A stretch of DNA of 64,000 nucleotides from Hygrocybe punicea (lineage: Eukaryota > Basidiomycota > Agaricomycetes > Agaricales > Hygrophoraceae): the NCBI GenBank assembly GCA_963556145.1, contig OY744464.1, positions 1,612,001 to 1,676,000 on the forward strand, written 5' to 3'. Every line of letters starts with the position of its first letter. The stretch's first letter is position 1. Made by a program: the position numbers and the translations under genes. The notes under the pieces are model-generated. The model was not told where the DNA came from. It saw only the letters and a program-made list of their open reading frames with translations, and searched no databases. Shown one piece after another: positions 19,256-28,791 of the stretch.

Positions 19256-22200
19256 CTATTCAAGAACATCCACTGGAAAACCCTTCTTCGCCGCTTCTGC
19301 AAATCTTTTCCACATTACAACTTGCTTCTCAGCATATGCGTGATGTCCCCTTCCCTGCCTTGAAGACTGCAGTGCTCGTCTCGCTCTTTCCTGCCACAGT
19401 TGTTGTTGAAACCTATACCATCTTATGGTAAACTTCATCTCTGCCAACACCGTTGTTTCCTCTTCCCCTGCTCTCTCTGCTCTAGCCTTCGCTCTCAACC
19501 AGTTCACTCTGTAAACTACTACAACTTCAATGGTGTATTGTGGTAGATCTCATTTGATAACTCACATTCTGACATCCAGTTGTCCTCCTGTTCCTTGTTC
19601 TGGTCACCCATTCTCCAAAACCATGCCAATGCATCACTCTTTTGCCCAAATCTGTTTTCTTCCACAACATCTCCACTAAGCTTCAAATCCTCTCTACGAA
19701 TTTCTTGGTAATGTGCCAATGTTTCGTTGTCCGCACCCAGGTTTACCAATGCCCTACGAGCTCGACCATAAGACCTCACACATTCACGCAAAGCCACATC
19801 TGCATGACGAATGGCTCCCCAAGTCCGTGTCTTGGCCTTTTGTCCTTTGGCCTTCCTAATCCTTGTTCGATAAAGCAATGCTTTATGTCCCAGAGCAAAA
19901 CGTATTTTCTCCAGGGACTCGTTAGCTTGTCCTTTTCGAAGCTCCATTTCTTGTGAAGCCATTTCAATCCATCCCACCCTTTTACATACCTCCTTTCCTA
20001 TTTTAGAAGGCAAACTGATACGAGCGTTTTCTGCTAGGATAGGATCACAATCTTCTTCATAATCTGTTCCTTCCTCATCTGATGCGGAATCTTGTGAATC
20101 ATCGGACATGCCAACATCTGGGGATGTTTTATCCTTTTCCTCCCAATCCTCTTCCTCCACGTCATGCCCATTGAGTAGAAAGGTTGTCTTCCTCTGGAAG
20201 GCATCAATCCTGCTTTGTAACCGTTTTTGTCGATCCATAATCTTGTTTTGTTCCGCTATGGAAACGGCTTTTTTAAGCTTTCGCATATCATGAGTGAGAT
20301 TGTCCCTGAAATTCAGAATTGTGAACAGGAAAGTGATGATATAATGTGAGGAACATACTGAGCTTGTTCAATATTTAGCCCGGACACTAACCAGGCCACT
20401 GCATTGGAATCCCCTGCTTCCCCCTTGGCGTTCCTCCCCAATTTCAGACGTATTTCCGCCATAGTTGGTGCTACGAACTGTTCATTCATCACTACTATGG
20501 GGAGGAAATATCACTGACCTTGCTTCAAAGCAACTTGATAAATTTTCAGTGCATCCCCACGCTGTGATTCAGCGAAAGTTTGGCTTTCACTCCACTTTTT
20601 CACCAATTTGGGATCCAATGAACTTGACAAATCTTGATATGCCTCCTTGCTTTCTCGTTTGACCCTGATGGCTGTTTTATGTTTTGCTATCAACATTTTT
20701 ACTGTTCAGAGGATGAGTATCAAACCAGGAGAAGGGTGATGGTTGTTGCTTACTCATTCCAACCAACTTTTTCCAGTTTGAATGTCTCATCATGTCATCC
20801 AAAATCTCCCGCCGGTGAGCCTTGCTCATGTACTTTGTGATGCGTGAGATCAACTCGATGATCGCCCACAGAGTTTCCATCTGTTCTCCATCCAGCTGCC
20901 CAGCACCACGAATAAAGTTGGGTGAGAATTTTGGAAAGCAGTCGTCCTTGTGAGCATTTAAATGGAATTTTCCGATACCAAAGATCAATTCCATGGTAGG
21001 TGCATCCAAAAAACTACTCTGCTTCACACGTCTACCAAAATTCACCGCCCACTCACATATCACATCATAGAACAAGAGAGCTTGCCGCATGCCTTCGGTG
21101 TTGTACTTGAGGGCTTCACATATTGAGTAGTCTATGTTCATTTGCCTGACGAGGATTTCAGGTCACGTCAAGGACATTCTGACCTGACCTCGTTACCTTT
21201 CACCCTTCTGAAAATCCACCATGCTGTGCGGAACGAAGCATCCATGCCTCGCACAGGCACAGGCACCAACCCCTGTGGATTCCAGGTTCTTATTGTTTGC
21301 ATTGCTCTGGGTGACTGCTCTGTGCTTGGAACATGATGATTTCTAATGCAAGTTTGAGTTTGGAACCTAAGACCACAACAAATGAATTTTGCACCTGTTT
21401 GACCTCCACGGCTTCCTTGATGTGCTCTTCATAGGAAGCTCTTTGCACAAAATACCCAGTTCCATTCGTAAGCTCCACATCATTGCCGGGATTCCTCATG
21501 TGCATGTGTTCCGCAGTAAAATTTCCATCCACCACGAGGCTTCTCCGATACAACCACCTGTGAAAATGTTACTTTCAATAAACATTGGCAGGTCCATTTT
21601 ACTAACGGATTAGGCAATTCCTTCCAGTTATCAGGGAGGTTGATGCCCGGCTGTGGGCATGCTGGGCAGAAGAAAGCGAGGTCGCCGTTGCCTGGTTCTT
21701 TGTTGGTGTCGTGGCCATAACCAAACCATTTCCGAACTTTGATGTCACGCCATTGCCGTGAGACCCTCATGAGCTCTCTATAGCGGTCCTATTTGACAGG
21801 TCCATTCCACCATCACCATCCATAAATACAGCCTTTAAGATGGAGACTCACCGATACGGTGTCAGGAAAGGCATTATTTGTAAGCCGGCGCAGTTTTGAG
21901 TAGAAATTGTTGGCAGAAGTCTTACATTCAACCTGATCGACATGAAAGTAATCCAGGACTTGAAAGGTAAATGCCGAGCGAGGATGTTTGAATGTTGCCA
22001 GAAAGAGACCGGTCTTGAACAATTGCCATTGTGGCTCGTCTTTTGATGGACAATGACACCAGCGAACATGGTGCCGGTGGATTCCGGAAATATCAACCAT
22101 AACCAGCACACTGTCATCCGAGTTGTTATCATCATCTTCCTGGTTCAAGTCAACTAGCAGCTGATCATTCTCGATCTGTGACATCGAAGATGAGCCTTCC

Positions 22201-22835
22201 CCAACATCCTCCCAGACATCTTGAATGGAATTGGAGGGACATGGATCACCACCGTGCCCAAGATGCAAGCAGAATGCTATGTCATGTAATGAGGATGGGG
22301 TGAAGCAGCTTCCATTCCATGATTCGAGTTTGTGGAATGGAGTCCCCTGGTGGGAGATTCGACAACATTCTTTACAGAATAATGGACGACCGAGACAGCT
22401 CAAGCAGCGAATGGGGCCACCTTGCTTCTTGCAGATATGACAGGTGGCAGGAATAGGAGGAGCTTCCATGCTCAACATCTCCCTCAGATATTCGTTGCGA
22501 AGTGGAATCCACTCCCTGAGGTAACAATTTTGGGTCTGCCAATAATTCAGAGTGACTACAAAGCAGGTAAAGGAATAGCTGACATTGCCTTTCGCCGTCT
22601 TGCGCTTTGGAGGTTGCGGTGTACCTGAGTCGGGAGGCACATCTGGGGACATGCTTTGCTGACGGTTTGAATCCAAAGGTGACTTTTTTGGACTGGATTT
22701 CTGTGGACTTTTGGGAAGCTCGCCTGCGACTGGTTTAGATACCCATTTTGTGCGATTTTTCATCTTTTTCTCAACAAAGATGACTTCTTGAGCTGTCCTC
22801 TTCTTCCCATGTTTCTCTTTGGACAACTTGGGCAT
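19256..22835 (-). CDS. KDZ-family transposase, intact, 1,050 aa
   Basis: The transposase catalyses excision and insertion of the surrounding element and should act in the nucleus. I can place nine in-phase exons with GT-AG introns: 22835-21852, 21788-21607, 21557-21395, 21342-21197, 21145-20754, 20701-20519, 20470-20359, 20305-19566, 19506-19256. The N-terminus is basic (residues 1-60). A CxC2-type zinc cluster follows (C132, C135, C144, C147, C154, C157/158, H162, H168). The RYRELMRV and CPACPQPGINLP blocks come next, then the catalytic region: VVDGNF (D399), the TGVGACACARHG block, YDVICEW (D519), GKFHLNAHKDDCF, and LDGEQMETLW (E579/E582). The C-terminal half is a long helical region with RKGQANESL and TRTWGAIRHAD blocks. 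No stop or frameshift is present. A 48-nt stretch near residue 85-100 could be an extra in-phase intron. ATG 22833-22835 is preferred because the CATGTGAC-rich promoter lies just upstream. Confidence 0.93.
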
Positions 22836-22879
22836 TGTTGGGAGGTGGTTGATGTTAAATTGGTTGATGTTTACAAATG

Positions 22880-22980
22880 GTTGATGTTGATGTGACACGT
22901 GATGTGTGATGTGTCACGTCCGACGAGTCGGCGTGACATGTCACATCATGGCTCTGAAACACATGTCACGTGCTCCCATC
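22880..22980. promoter_or_regulatory. Palindromic promoter motif between transposase and divergent short frame
   Basis: The 45-145 bp upstream of the transposase ATG contain GTCACG-CCGACTCGTCGG-ACGTGAC (a 25-bp near-perfect palindrome on the minus strand, around 22912-22938) together with several ATGTGACATGTCAC and CACGTGACATG copies. The same motif recurs near the other genes of the element (26658-26683, 27875-27901, 34295-34330). The position between two divergent starts fits a shared operator. Confidence 0.65.
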
Positions 22981-23011
22981 AACTCTTCTGCAGGTCTTAT
23001 GGTTCGCAGCC

Positions 23012-23320
23012 ATGCCTGACAATACTGACAACCACCTTGTTTTCTCATACCACCTTGTTTTCTCATACTTGCGCAGATCAGTGTTACCCCGCCAGTATGG
23101 TCAACCAGAATACCAGTCCCCACCTGCACCGGTGTGCACCAACCTTTGGAACGATGTTATATTATCCACCTTTGACCCCCTGGCATATACCAGGCGCAGT
23201 GCTTTTGCAGCATGCAAGCGTGAACTTGAGACAACCAAGATCAGACCTCCCTTTCAGTGCCTAGATACGCAATTGAGATGCTCTCATTCCTGTTATTGCA
23301 ACTCAAGGTGGACAATCTGA
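23012..23320 (+). CDS. Short hypothetical open frame, divergent from the transposase
   Basis: An ATG at 23012 opens a frame of 102 codons rich in Arg, Cys and aromatic residues (LRRSVLPRQYGQPEYQ, CTNLWNDVILSTFDPL). An imperfect duplication of about 19 bp (ACCTTGTTTTCTCATA) near its start adds a repeated HLVFSY. It sits about 35 bp past the palindromic promoter, opposite the transposase gene. I recognise no family. It might be the first exon of a larger gene or not be translated at all. Confidence 0.35.
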   Translation: MPDNTDNHLVFSYHLVFSYLRRSVLPRQYGQPEYQSPPAPVCTNLWNDVILSTFDPLAYTRRSAFAACKRELETTKIRPPFQCLDTQLRCSHSCYCNSRWTI

Positions 23321-23408
23321 ACTATAACCTGCTGATAGGCTGATGGCAATGTTACAAAAGTAATATTTCGTAAGTTCAGGACAAGGGTACATATTTTATG
23401 AATGATGT

Positions 23409-24784
23409 TTACGCTGCTACATGTGCCGAGTTTTTAATACCCAATTCACGACATTTCACCTCTGGAATGATGGTACAAAACTCTTTCTGCTCAGACCACC
23501 CTGACAATTCTACATTTAGACGCTCCAAGACTTTCTTCCTGAGGAAATGAGCATAGCAAACTCGATCCCCACCACTCCAGTCCGTGACTTCGTGTCTGAT
23601 GCTGTTGCCACATAGGAAGACGCCAGTTCCGGGCCCGTAATCAAGCTGCAGTCCAAGGTCGGGCATATCAAGAGTGCAATCATGATAGTCTCCGATACCC
23701 AGGAGGAAGTCATACCAAGGTGGCATACCATTCCCATCACGATGTGCCAATGTCTTCCGGTTGATGATAACCGCGATCCCAGTGAAATGGGATGTCCAGG
23801 ATCCTGCAACTTTAGCCGTCAGGTTGGCCGACCTAAGCTTGTCCAAAGCTTCGCTGCCGATTTGTTGCAGTGATGGATGAACCATAAAGAAGACCCGATT
23901 GATGAACGATTCTACGTCAGCTATTGAAGACATCCATTCTCCAGTACCCCGCTTAAGATGGTTCGCAGAAGGCTTCAAAGGGTCACTTGGTCTCTAAAAT
24001 GTGAATGAGCCCAGCAACCGGAATGTTGGCGGATTTCGGAACTCACAGTATGAGCCTGTGCGAACCACCCTGCCGAATACTCATCACTTCCCGGCAGTAG
24101 ATTCTGATCCACAGAATCAAAACGAAAATGTTTTGGGTCGACTCGCCAATTGACCTTCCCGCTTGTTTGTTTACGATGAATCTTTTTTGAGCCGATGACT
24201 TGTATGCTTTCACTGCCATTCAGCATAACATCCTAATTTGTCTCTACTATTGAATTAAACCTCCTAGATCATGACACGACTTACAGCTTGCTGGGCTGAT
24301 ATCAACCCTGGAAGATACCAGATTATTATTCGTCCACACATGTCCACCACTGTTGCGGGTCTATTCACCCTGCCGAGTTGGGGATTCGCGAACTTGCGCT
24401 GTAATTGGGCGATTGAGGCCGGGGTACCCAGGCCTTTTTTGATGCGGGTGGCGTAATCCTCGAGGTCCCACTGAATATAAACTACAATGGAGAAACAATT
24501 AGATTGGGCCATTGGAATCATCATGACTTACTCGGATTGAGCAGAGCTTCTGTGACGATCCGGGCAGCTCTTAGGTCATCTAATTGTTCACCTGCACCCA
24601 ACTGGGCGCGGGTGACCAAAAGAAAACATCGTCGCAATCTGCATGCATTACATTCAGATTGGATGCCAAAGGATAAATTTAATAAATACCTTTTGCACAG
24701 ACTTGGTGAACCTCGCTTGCCAATGCGCCGCCGCGATTTTTGTGAGTGTTCGTGCTTTGAGCCCATAGGTTTTGAGGAGACCAT
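23409..24784 (-). CDS. TET/JBP-type 2-oxoglutarate/Fe(II) DNA dioxygenase, 389 aa
   Basis: TET/JBP enzymes oxidise 5-methylcytosine (or thymine, in JBP) in DNA using Fe(II) and 2-oxoglutarate. Five in-phase exons are visible: 24784-24690, 24638-24532, 24481-24285, 24232-24047, 23993-23409. All introns are GT-AG and 43-53 bp. The N-terminal part carries RPATVVDMCGRIIIWYLPG and SAGWFAQAHT. The double-stranded beta-helix carries VIINRKTLAHRDGNG (metal ligands H279 and D281), PPWYDFLLGIG, LDMPDLGLQLDYGPGTGVF, IRHEVTDW (third ligand H329) and GDRVCYAHFLRKKV (R339, the expected 2-oxoglutarate contact). All ligands are kept and there is no stop, so it should be a functional enzyme. The fungal family is linked to KDZ elements. 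Its substrate here (5mC) is inferred. Confidence 0.9.
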
Positions 24785-24925
24785 CTGGTAAAAAAGTCCT
24801 ATACAACGATACACGTCACACAACGATACACGTCAATAGAAACAAACAACGCGATCAGCACGAGATCACATGTGAAGAACGCGGTCACCTGCAAGCAAAC
24901 AAGATCACATGCTTTGGTTGATTGC
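24785..24925 (-). promoter_or_regulatory. Upstream region of the TET/JBP gene with CACGTCA and ATCACATG motifs
   Basis: Within 140 bp before the start codon lie two ACACGTCA copies (about 24803-24828) and two GATCACATG copies (about 24863 and 24905), plus CGGTCACC. These are weaker versions of the CATGTGAC/GTCACG motif found before the other genes of the element. No full palindrome is present. Confidence 0.4.
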
Positions 24926-25160
24926 CATAAAAGGTAGGCATGTCATCTTTCGCGACCTGATGCTTATCAGCCATCATCAACCATCATCACTGGGATGTTT
25001 TGACATGAATCACGACATGCCAAAAGACCTCAGTGAATGGTTGAAATTGGTTACAATTTCATAAGCCGATAAGTCTTCCATTCTGCATATATCTTTTGCA
25101 TTACTTACTTCCGCAATTTCTAGCTGCTTGCCAACAAGCCCACTTTTACAGCACCATCAT

Positions 25161-25510
25161 TGGGTACTGGGGGCTTCATTGGTGTCTGCCGTCATCCTGC
25201 GCAGCAACATTGGGTACTGGGGGCTTTATCGGTGTCTGCCAGCATCCTGCGCGGCATCATTGGGTACTGAGGGCTTTATCGGTGTCTGCCAGCATCCTGC
25301 GCGGCACCATTGGGTACTGGGGGCTTTATCGGTGTCTGCCAGCATCCTGCACGGCATCATTGGGTACTGAGGGCTTCATCGGTGTCTGCCAGCATCCTGC
25401 GCGGCACCATTGGGTACTGGGGGCTTTATCGGTGTCTGCCAGCATCCTGCGCGGCATCATTGGGTACTGGGGGCTCTATCCGCGTTTGCCAGCATCCTGC
25501 GCGGCAACAT
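25161..25510. repeat. Seven tandem copies of a 50-bp unit
   Basis: Units start with TGGGTACTG at 25161, 25211, 25261, 25311, 25361, 25411 and 25461 and are nearly identical. Because 50 is not a multiple of three, every frame cycles through the three phases. All three forward frames are nonetheless open across much of the array. I read it as a minisatellite rather than a gene. Confidence 0.9.
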
Positions 25511-26418
25511 AGTTTGGCAGAGGTCGCAAAATCGTAAGTTATGCTTAAAACTCCTTTTCACACTAACACTTTAGCTTCAGATTGACTTCGATTCGTTTTT
25601 GCAGTCCCTTTCCTTGCCATTTGCCTCAAATTCAATGCCCAGCAGGGTGTGCTCATAAGCGGCTCAAATTGGGACCTGAATTTTCAACTTATTGTTTGCT
25701 TTGATCTTGTAGAACACCAATGTATCAATTTCGGCTTTTGGGTTATCCGCTAAGCAAAATCCTTCTTTTCTTTGCCATTTAAATGGATGCTTATCATCGC
25801 ATCTTTGTTTTTTCCAGAGAGCTTGAATTTGCTGTGAAGTAGGGGCCCCTACAACGCAGCAACATTCAGACTCTCTTCCAGGTCATCCAAATTAACGACG
25901 CCGAATCAAGATCGATGGGAAACAGCTATTGGTTGGTTGGGGCGGGCCCGCGGTTGAGGACTTCTTTAATTTACTTTATTTTGGAAATAATAAATGAAAT
26001 TATTTTAATTTTGAATGATTACATAATTGGATAAGTCAACCTTTGGAACAATCGCTGGATGAGGGGATTCCCGGCTCCCTATGATTACATAAGCGATCGA
26101 TTGATCTTTATAGTAGTTCTAATGATTAGCATGTCCATTACAACGCAAAAAAAAACTATCAATATGAACATGCCGATAAATATTTGGAGGAAAAACAGAT
26201 GAATGAAGCATTTAAATGTTAGATACAGGTCCTAATTTGTTATATCTAAGTAGTTCTTAGCCTCTGGAAGAGAGACTATGGAAATATTGAGACTTACCTC
26301 AAGTATTCAAAACGCCCCTCCTTGCATGGTAAACATGCAAAGTGGTGACACGATATCCTTCTCTTGTGTAGAGCCAGACTGTCGTATGTAGCGGTTCGGT
26401 CTGGCGCGTCCCGCCATA
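25511..26418. other. No gene recognised
   Basis: This AT-rich intergenic sequence of the large element has only short frames. Nothing recognisable is present on either strand. Confidence 0.4.
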
Positions 26419-26655
26419 ATGCGCCGGACCACTATGAGCAAGTTAACAAGCACTAAAAAAAAGTCATCAAGTCATGGTGCATTACCGGATTTCCGCCCAT
26501 TCAACCCCAAACGCGCCGCATCTCTGGTGGACCGCAGCAGCCTGCACATCGCGGATGACCCTCCGTTTAACGTGGGGTTTGTTGGCGTAAACTCTGATGT
26601 TGCGGAAATATACATGGGGATGTCTGGCCATAACTATTGTTTGGGTTGGGGTTAA
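26419..26655 (+). CDS. Short hypothetical open frame, 78 aa
   Basis: The frame opens at ATG 26419 and encodes a basic N-terminus (KLTSTKKKSSSHG) followed by a more ordinary stretch (SLVDRSSLHIADDPPFNVGF). It ends one base before the palindrome at 26658. I recognise no family. Local base composition is close to that of the element's real exons, which is the only reason to list it. Confidence 0.25.
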   Translation: MRRTTMSKLTSTKKKSSSHGALPDFRPFNPKRAASLVDRSSLHIADDPPFNVGFVGVNSDVAEIYMGMSGHNYCLGWG

Positions 26656-26700
26656 AACGTCACGGCCGACTAATCAGCCGTGACATGGTCACATAGCTGC
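26656..26700. promoter_or_regulatory. GTCACGGCCGA palindrome, copy 2
   Basis: GTCACGGCCGA-CTAA-TCAGCCGTGAC, followed by ATGGTCACAT, is a near-perfect palindrome of 26 bp. A TATA-like CATAAATA lies about 35 bp further on (about 26722). The sequence downstream has only a short frame (26955-27185), so this may be the promoter of a lost gene. Confidence 0.55.
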
Positions 26701-27077
26701 CCGAGCGTGAAGTCCGTGAACACATAAATAGAACAGAGAAAGTAGATAATCTGACTAGAAAAAATTGTTAGAAAAGATTCCTACCACCAAAAAGGAGTGG
26801 CGCATGGGAAATCAATTCAGTTGCAGGCGAGATTCAGCGGATGAAGAACGACAATTGAAGTCCATGCCATTTGAAACCGGAGAGGGTTTAAAATGTTGCC
26901 TAAAGATGAGAGCGTAGGAGGAGAAAAGAAGATTGGAGGGTTAGCTGAGACAAAATGCAGGGAGGATTGGGCATAGCACCACAGGATGGAAGAGGTTCCA
27001 AATTAAATAGCAAGGTTTTAGATTGGAGAACAAGATGTGTTTCTGGACAACAAGTGGAAAATTGGATGATCGAATTG

Positions 27078-27863
27078 CCTAATTCGGTTACAGTTGCCAA
27101 ATATGGAAACGGCTTCCAAAACGTTCTTGCTGTTCTAGAGAGCCACAGAATGGCTATTGGACCATTGCAACAGTCCCAGAACTGAATGTCAACTGGTAGT
27201 AGGATGTGAACAACTTGGGGTATTTTTGGTGCAAATATATGGAGCGATATTCATGTTTTGTTGACACCCCTCCGCCAAAATAGGACCCTGAAACTTATAT
27301 ATCTCTCTTACTCCAGCAATAAAATGGCAAAAAAATCCACGCTGGCAGCTTTGGACAGTTATGATGCATTGCAATGCATTCTTCATGTGTGCCTTGAGTT
27401 TGCAAGCTGACCTGGTTACAGTTTGGCCATGGATGCCAAATTATCAAAAGTCAAACAAACGTGATGATCATGCAAATTCCAGGTCATGTTACCTGCCAAT
27501 TCATCATTCGCTGTATATAACTTCACATGTCATAAACCTCCAGGCACACATGAACAGGGCATTCCAATGCATCACACCTTTTCAAAGCTGCTACCTCGGA
27601 TTTTTTTGCCATTTTATTTTCGGTGTAAGAGAGATATATAAGTTTCAGGGTCCTATTTTGGCGGAGGGGTGTCAACAAAACATGAATATCGCTCCATATA
27701 TTTGCACCAAAAATACCCCAAGTTGCTCACATCCTACTACCAGTTGACATTCAGTTCTGGGACTGTTGCAATGGTCCAATAGCCATTCTTTGGCTCTCTA
27801 GAACAGCAAGAACGTTTTGGAAGCCGTTTCCATATTTGGCAACTGTAACCGAATAGGGTAATG
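27078..27863. repeat. Fold-back element: two inverted arms of about 328 bp
   Basis: Arms 27078-27405 and 27537-27863 are inverted copies with high identity, separated by about 130 bp. Each arm starts with GGTTACAGTTGCCAAATATGG and contains a GATATTCATG...ACACCCCTCCGCC...GGACCCT core. A related core is found in inverted pairs at 60529-60618 and 60941-61037. This pattern fits a fold-back miniature element. No target-site duplication could be assigned. Confidence 0.8.
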
Positions 27864-27872
27864 GTCAATAAC

Positions 27873-27960
27873 CTCGTCACGGCCGATTCGTCGGGCGTGA
27901 CCACTCACAAAGCATGTGACCTTGTCCTCAGGTTCGTCACAGGTTTCTCATGAACCACGA
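27873..27960. promoter_or_regulatory. GTCACGGCCGA palindrome, copy 3
   Basis: CGTCACGGCCGA-TTCG-TCGGGCGTGACC is followed by CAAAGCATGTGACC, the same arrangement as in front of the transposase. The sequence behind it (27960-28700) has no intact gene, but one exon-like stretch (28394-28535, frame KLRELPAEIL ... LVESLSDAFAPSQSK) may be what is left. Confidence 0.5.
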
Positions 27961-28714
27961 ATCATTCTTTCACATGTCTCCCCTCCCTGTCAAGCATTAC
28001 CATTTGGGCGTAGGAACACCGATTTTAGTCAAGGAGGGGGTTTTGACCTATGAATGGGTGTCGTCCAGGTAAATTTTAAATTATTCATTACATGGTCCCT
28101 GGCTGACCATAATAGATGTCTCCTAAACTTTGAGACTGACAAGTTGTCTCTGGAACTGAGAATTGAATGTGAGGTTTTGTCATGGAGGGTAAGTCCTGCT
28201 GCTATATAACAGGATATCATGCGAAAAGTTGATCGCATGCAGTATACTGATCCTGCGCTGGATAGCCCAAGACGAGTCATCATTCAATTAGATTTAGACA
28301 TTGCGAAACCTTGTGAATGGCAACTTGAGTATGCAAGGCTGAAGGGAGGCAAAGCGAGTTAGTGCAGGTGAACTTATCCTATGCAGGAAACTGAGAGAAC
28401 TTCCAGCAGAGATTTTGAACACCACTGTGTCATTTTCATTTGACTTTGAACACCGAGAGTGGTCTCATGATGAATATGCTGCATTGGTGGAATCATTGTC
28501 TGATGCATTTGCTCCTAGCCAGTCTAAAAGGCTAAAGTAAGTTGTCAAATTTTCTTCCCTCCGTTTCATCTGTCAATCTATAATGTATCAACAAATAAAT
28601 AGTGCACAGGAAACCACTCGGGCATGGAATATCTGCACATTCCAAGCTCTAGTAGATGAATAGTTTATTTAATAGTTTAATAGCGATGCTGCCATTTCCA
28701 CATTTGGTTTTCCA
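27961..28714 (+). other. Possible gene remnant, not recognised
   Basis: Short frames such as RRVIIQLDLDIAKPCEWQL (about 28270) and KLRELPAEILNTTVSFSF (about 28390) look like coding sequence in composition but are separated by stops. No domain is visible. This may be a decayed fifth cargo gene, since it lies behind palindrome copy 3. Confidence 0.3.
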
Positions 28715-28760
28715 CGTGACAACATGTGACAACACGTGATGTCATGACGTGTCAATTCAA
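28715..28760 (+). promoter_or_regulatory. CACGTGAC/CATGTGAC cluster before the JmjC-like gene
   Basis: Within 80 bp before the start codon at 28792, the sequence reads CACGTGACAACATGTGACAA then CACGTGATGTCATGACGTG. These are five overlapping copies of the CAYGTGAC-type motif seen before the other genes of the element. Confidence 0.55.
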
Positions 28761-28791
28761 CATTTTAACCACCAATATTTTCTGTTCAAAC

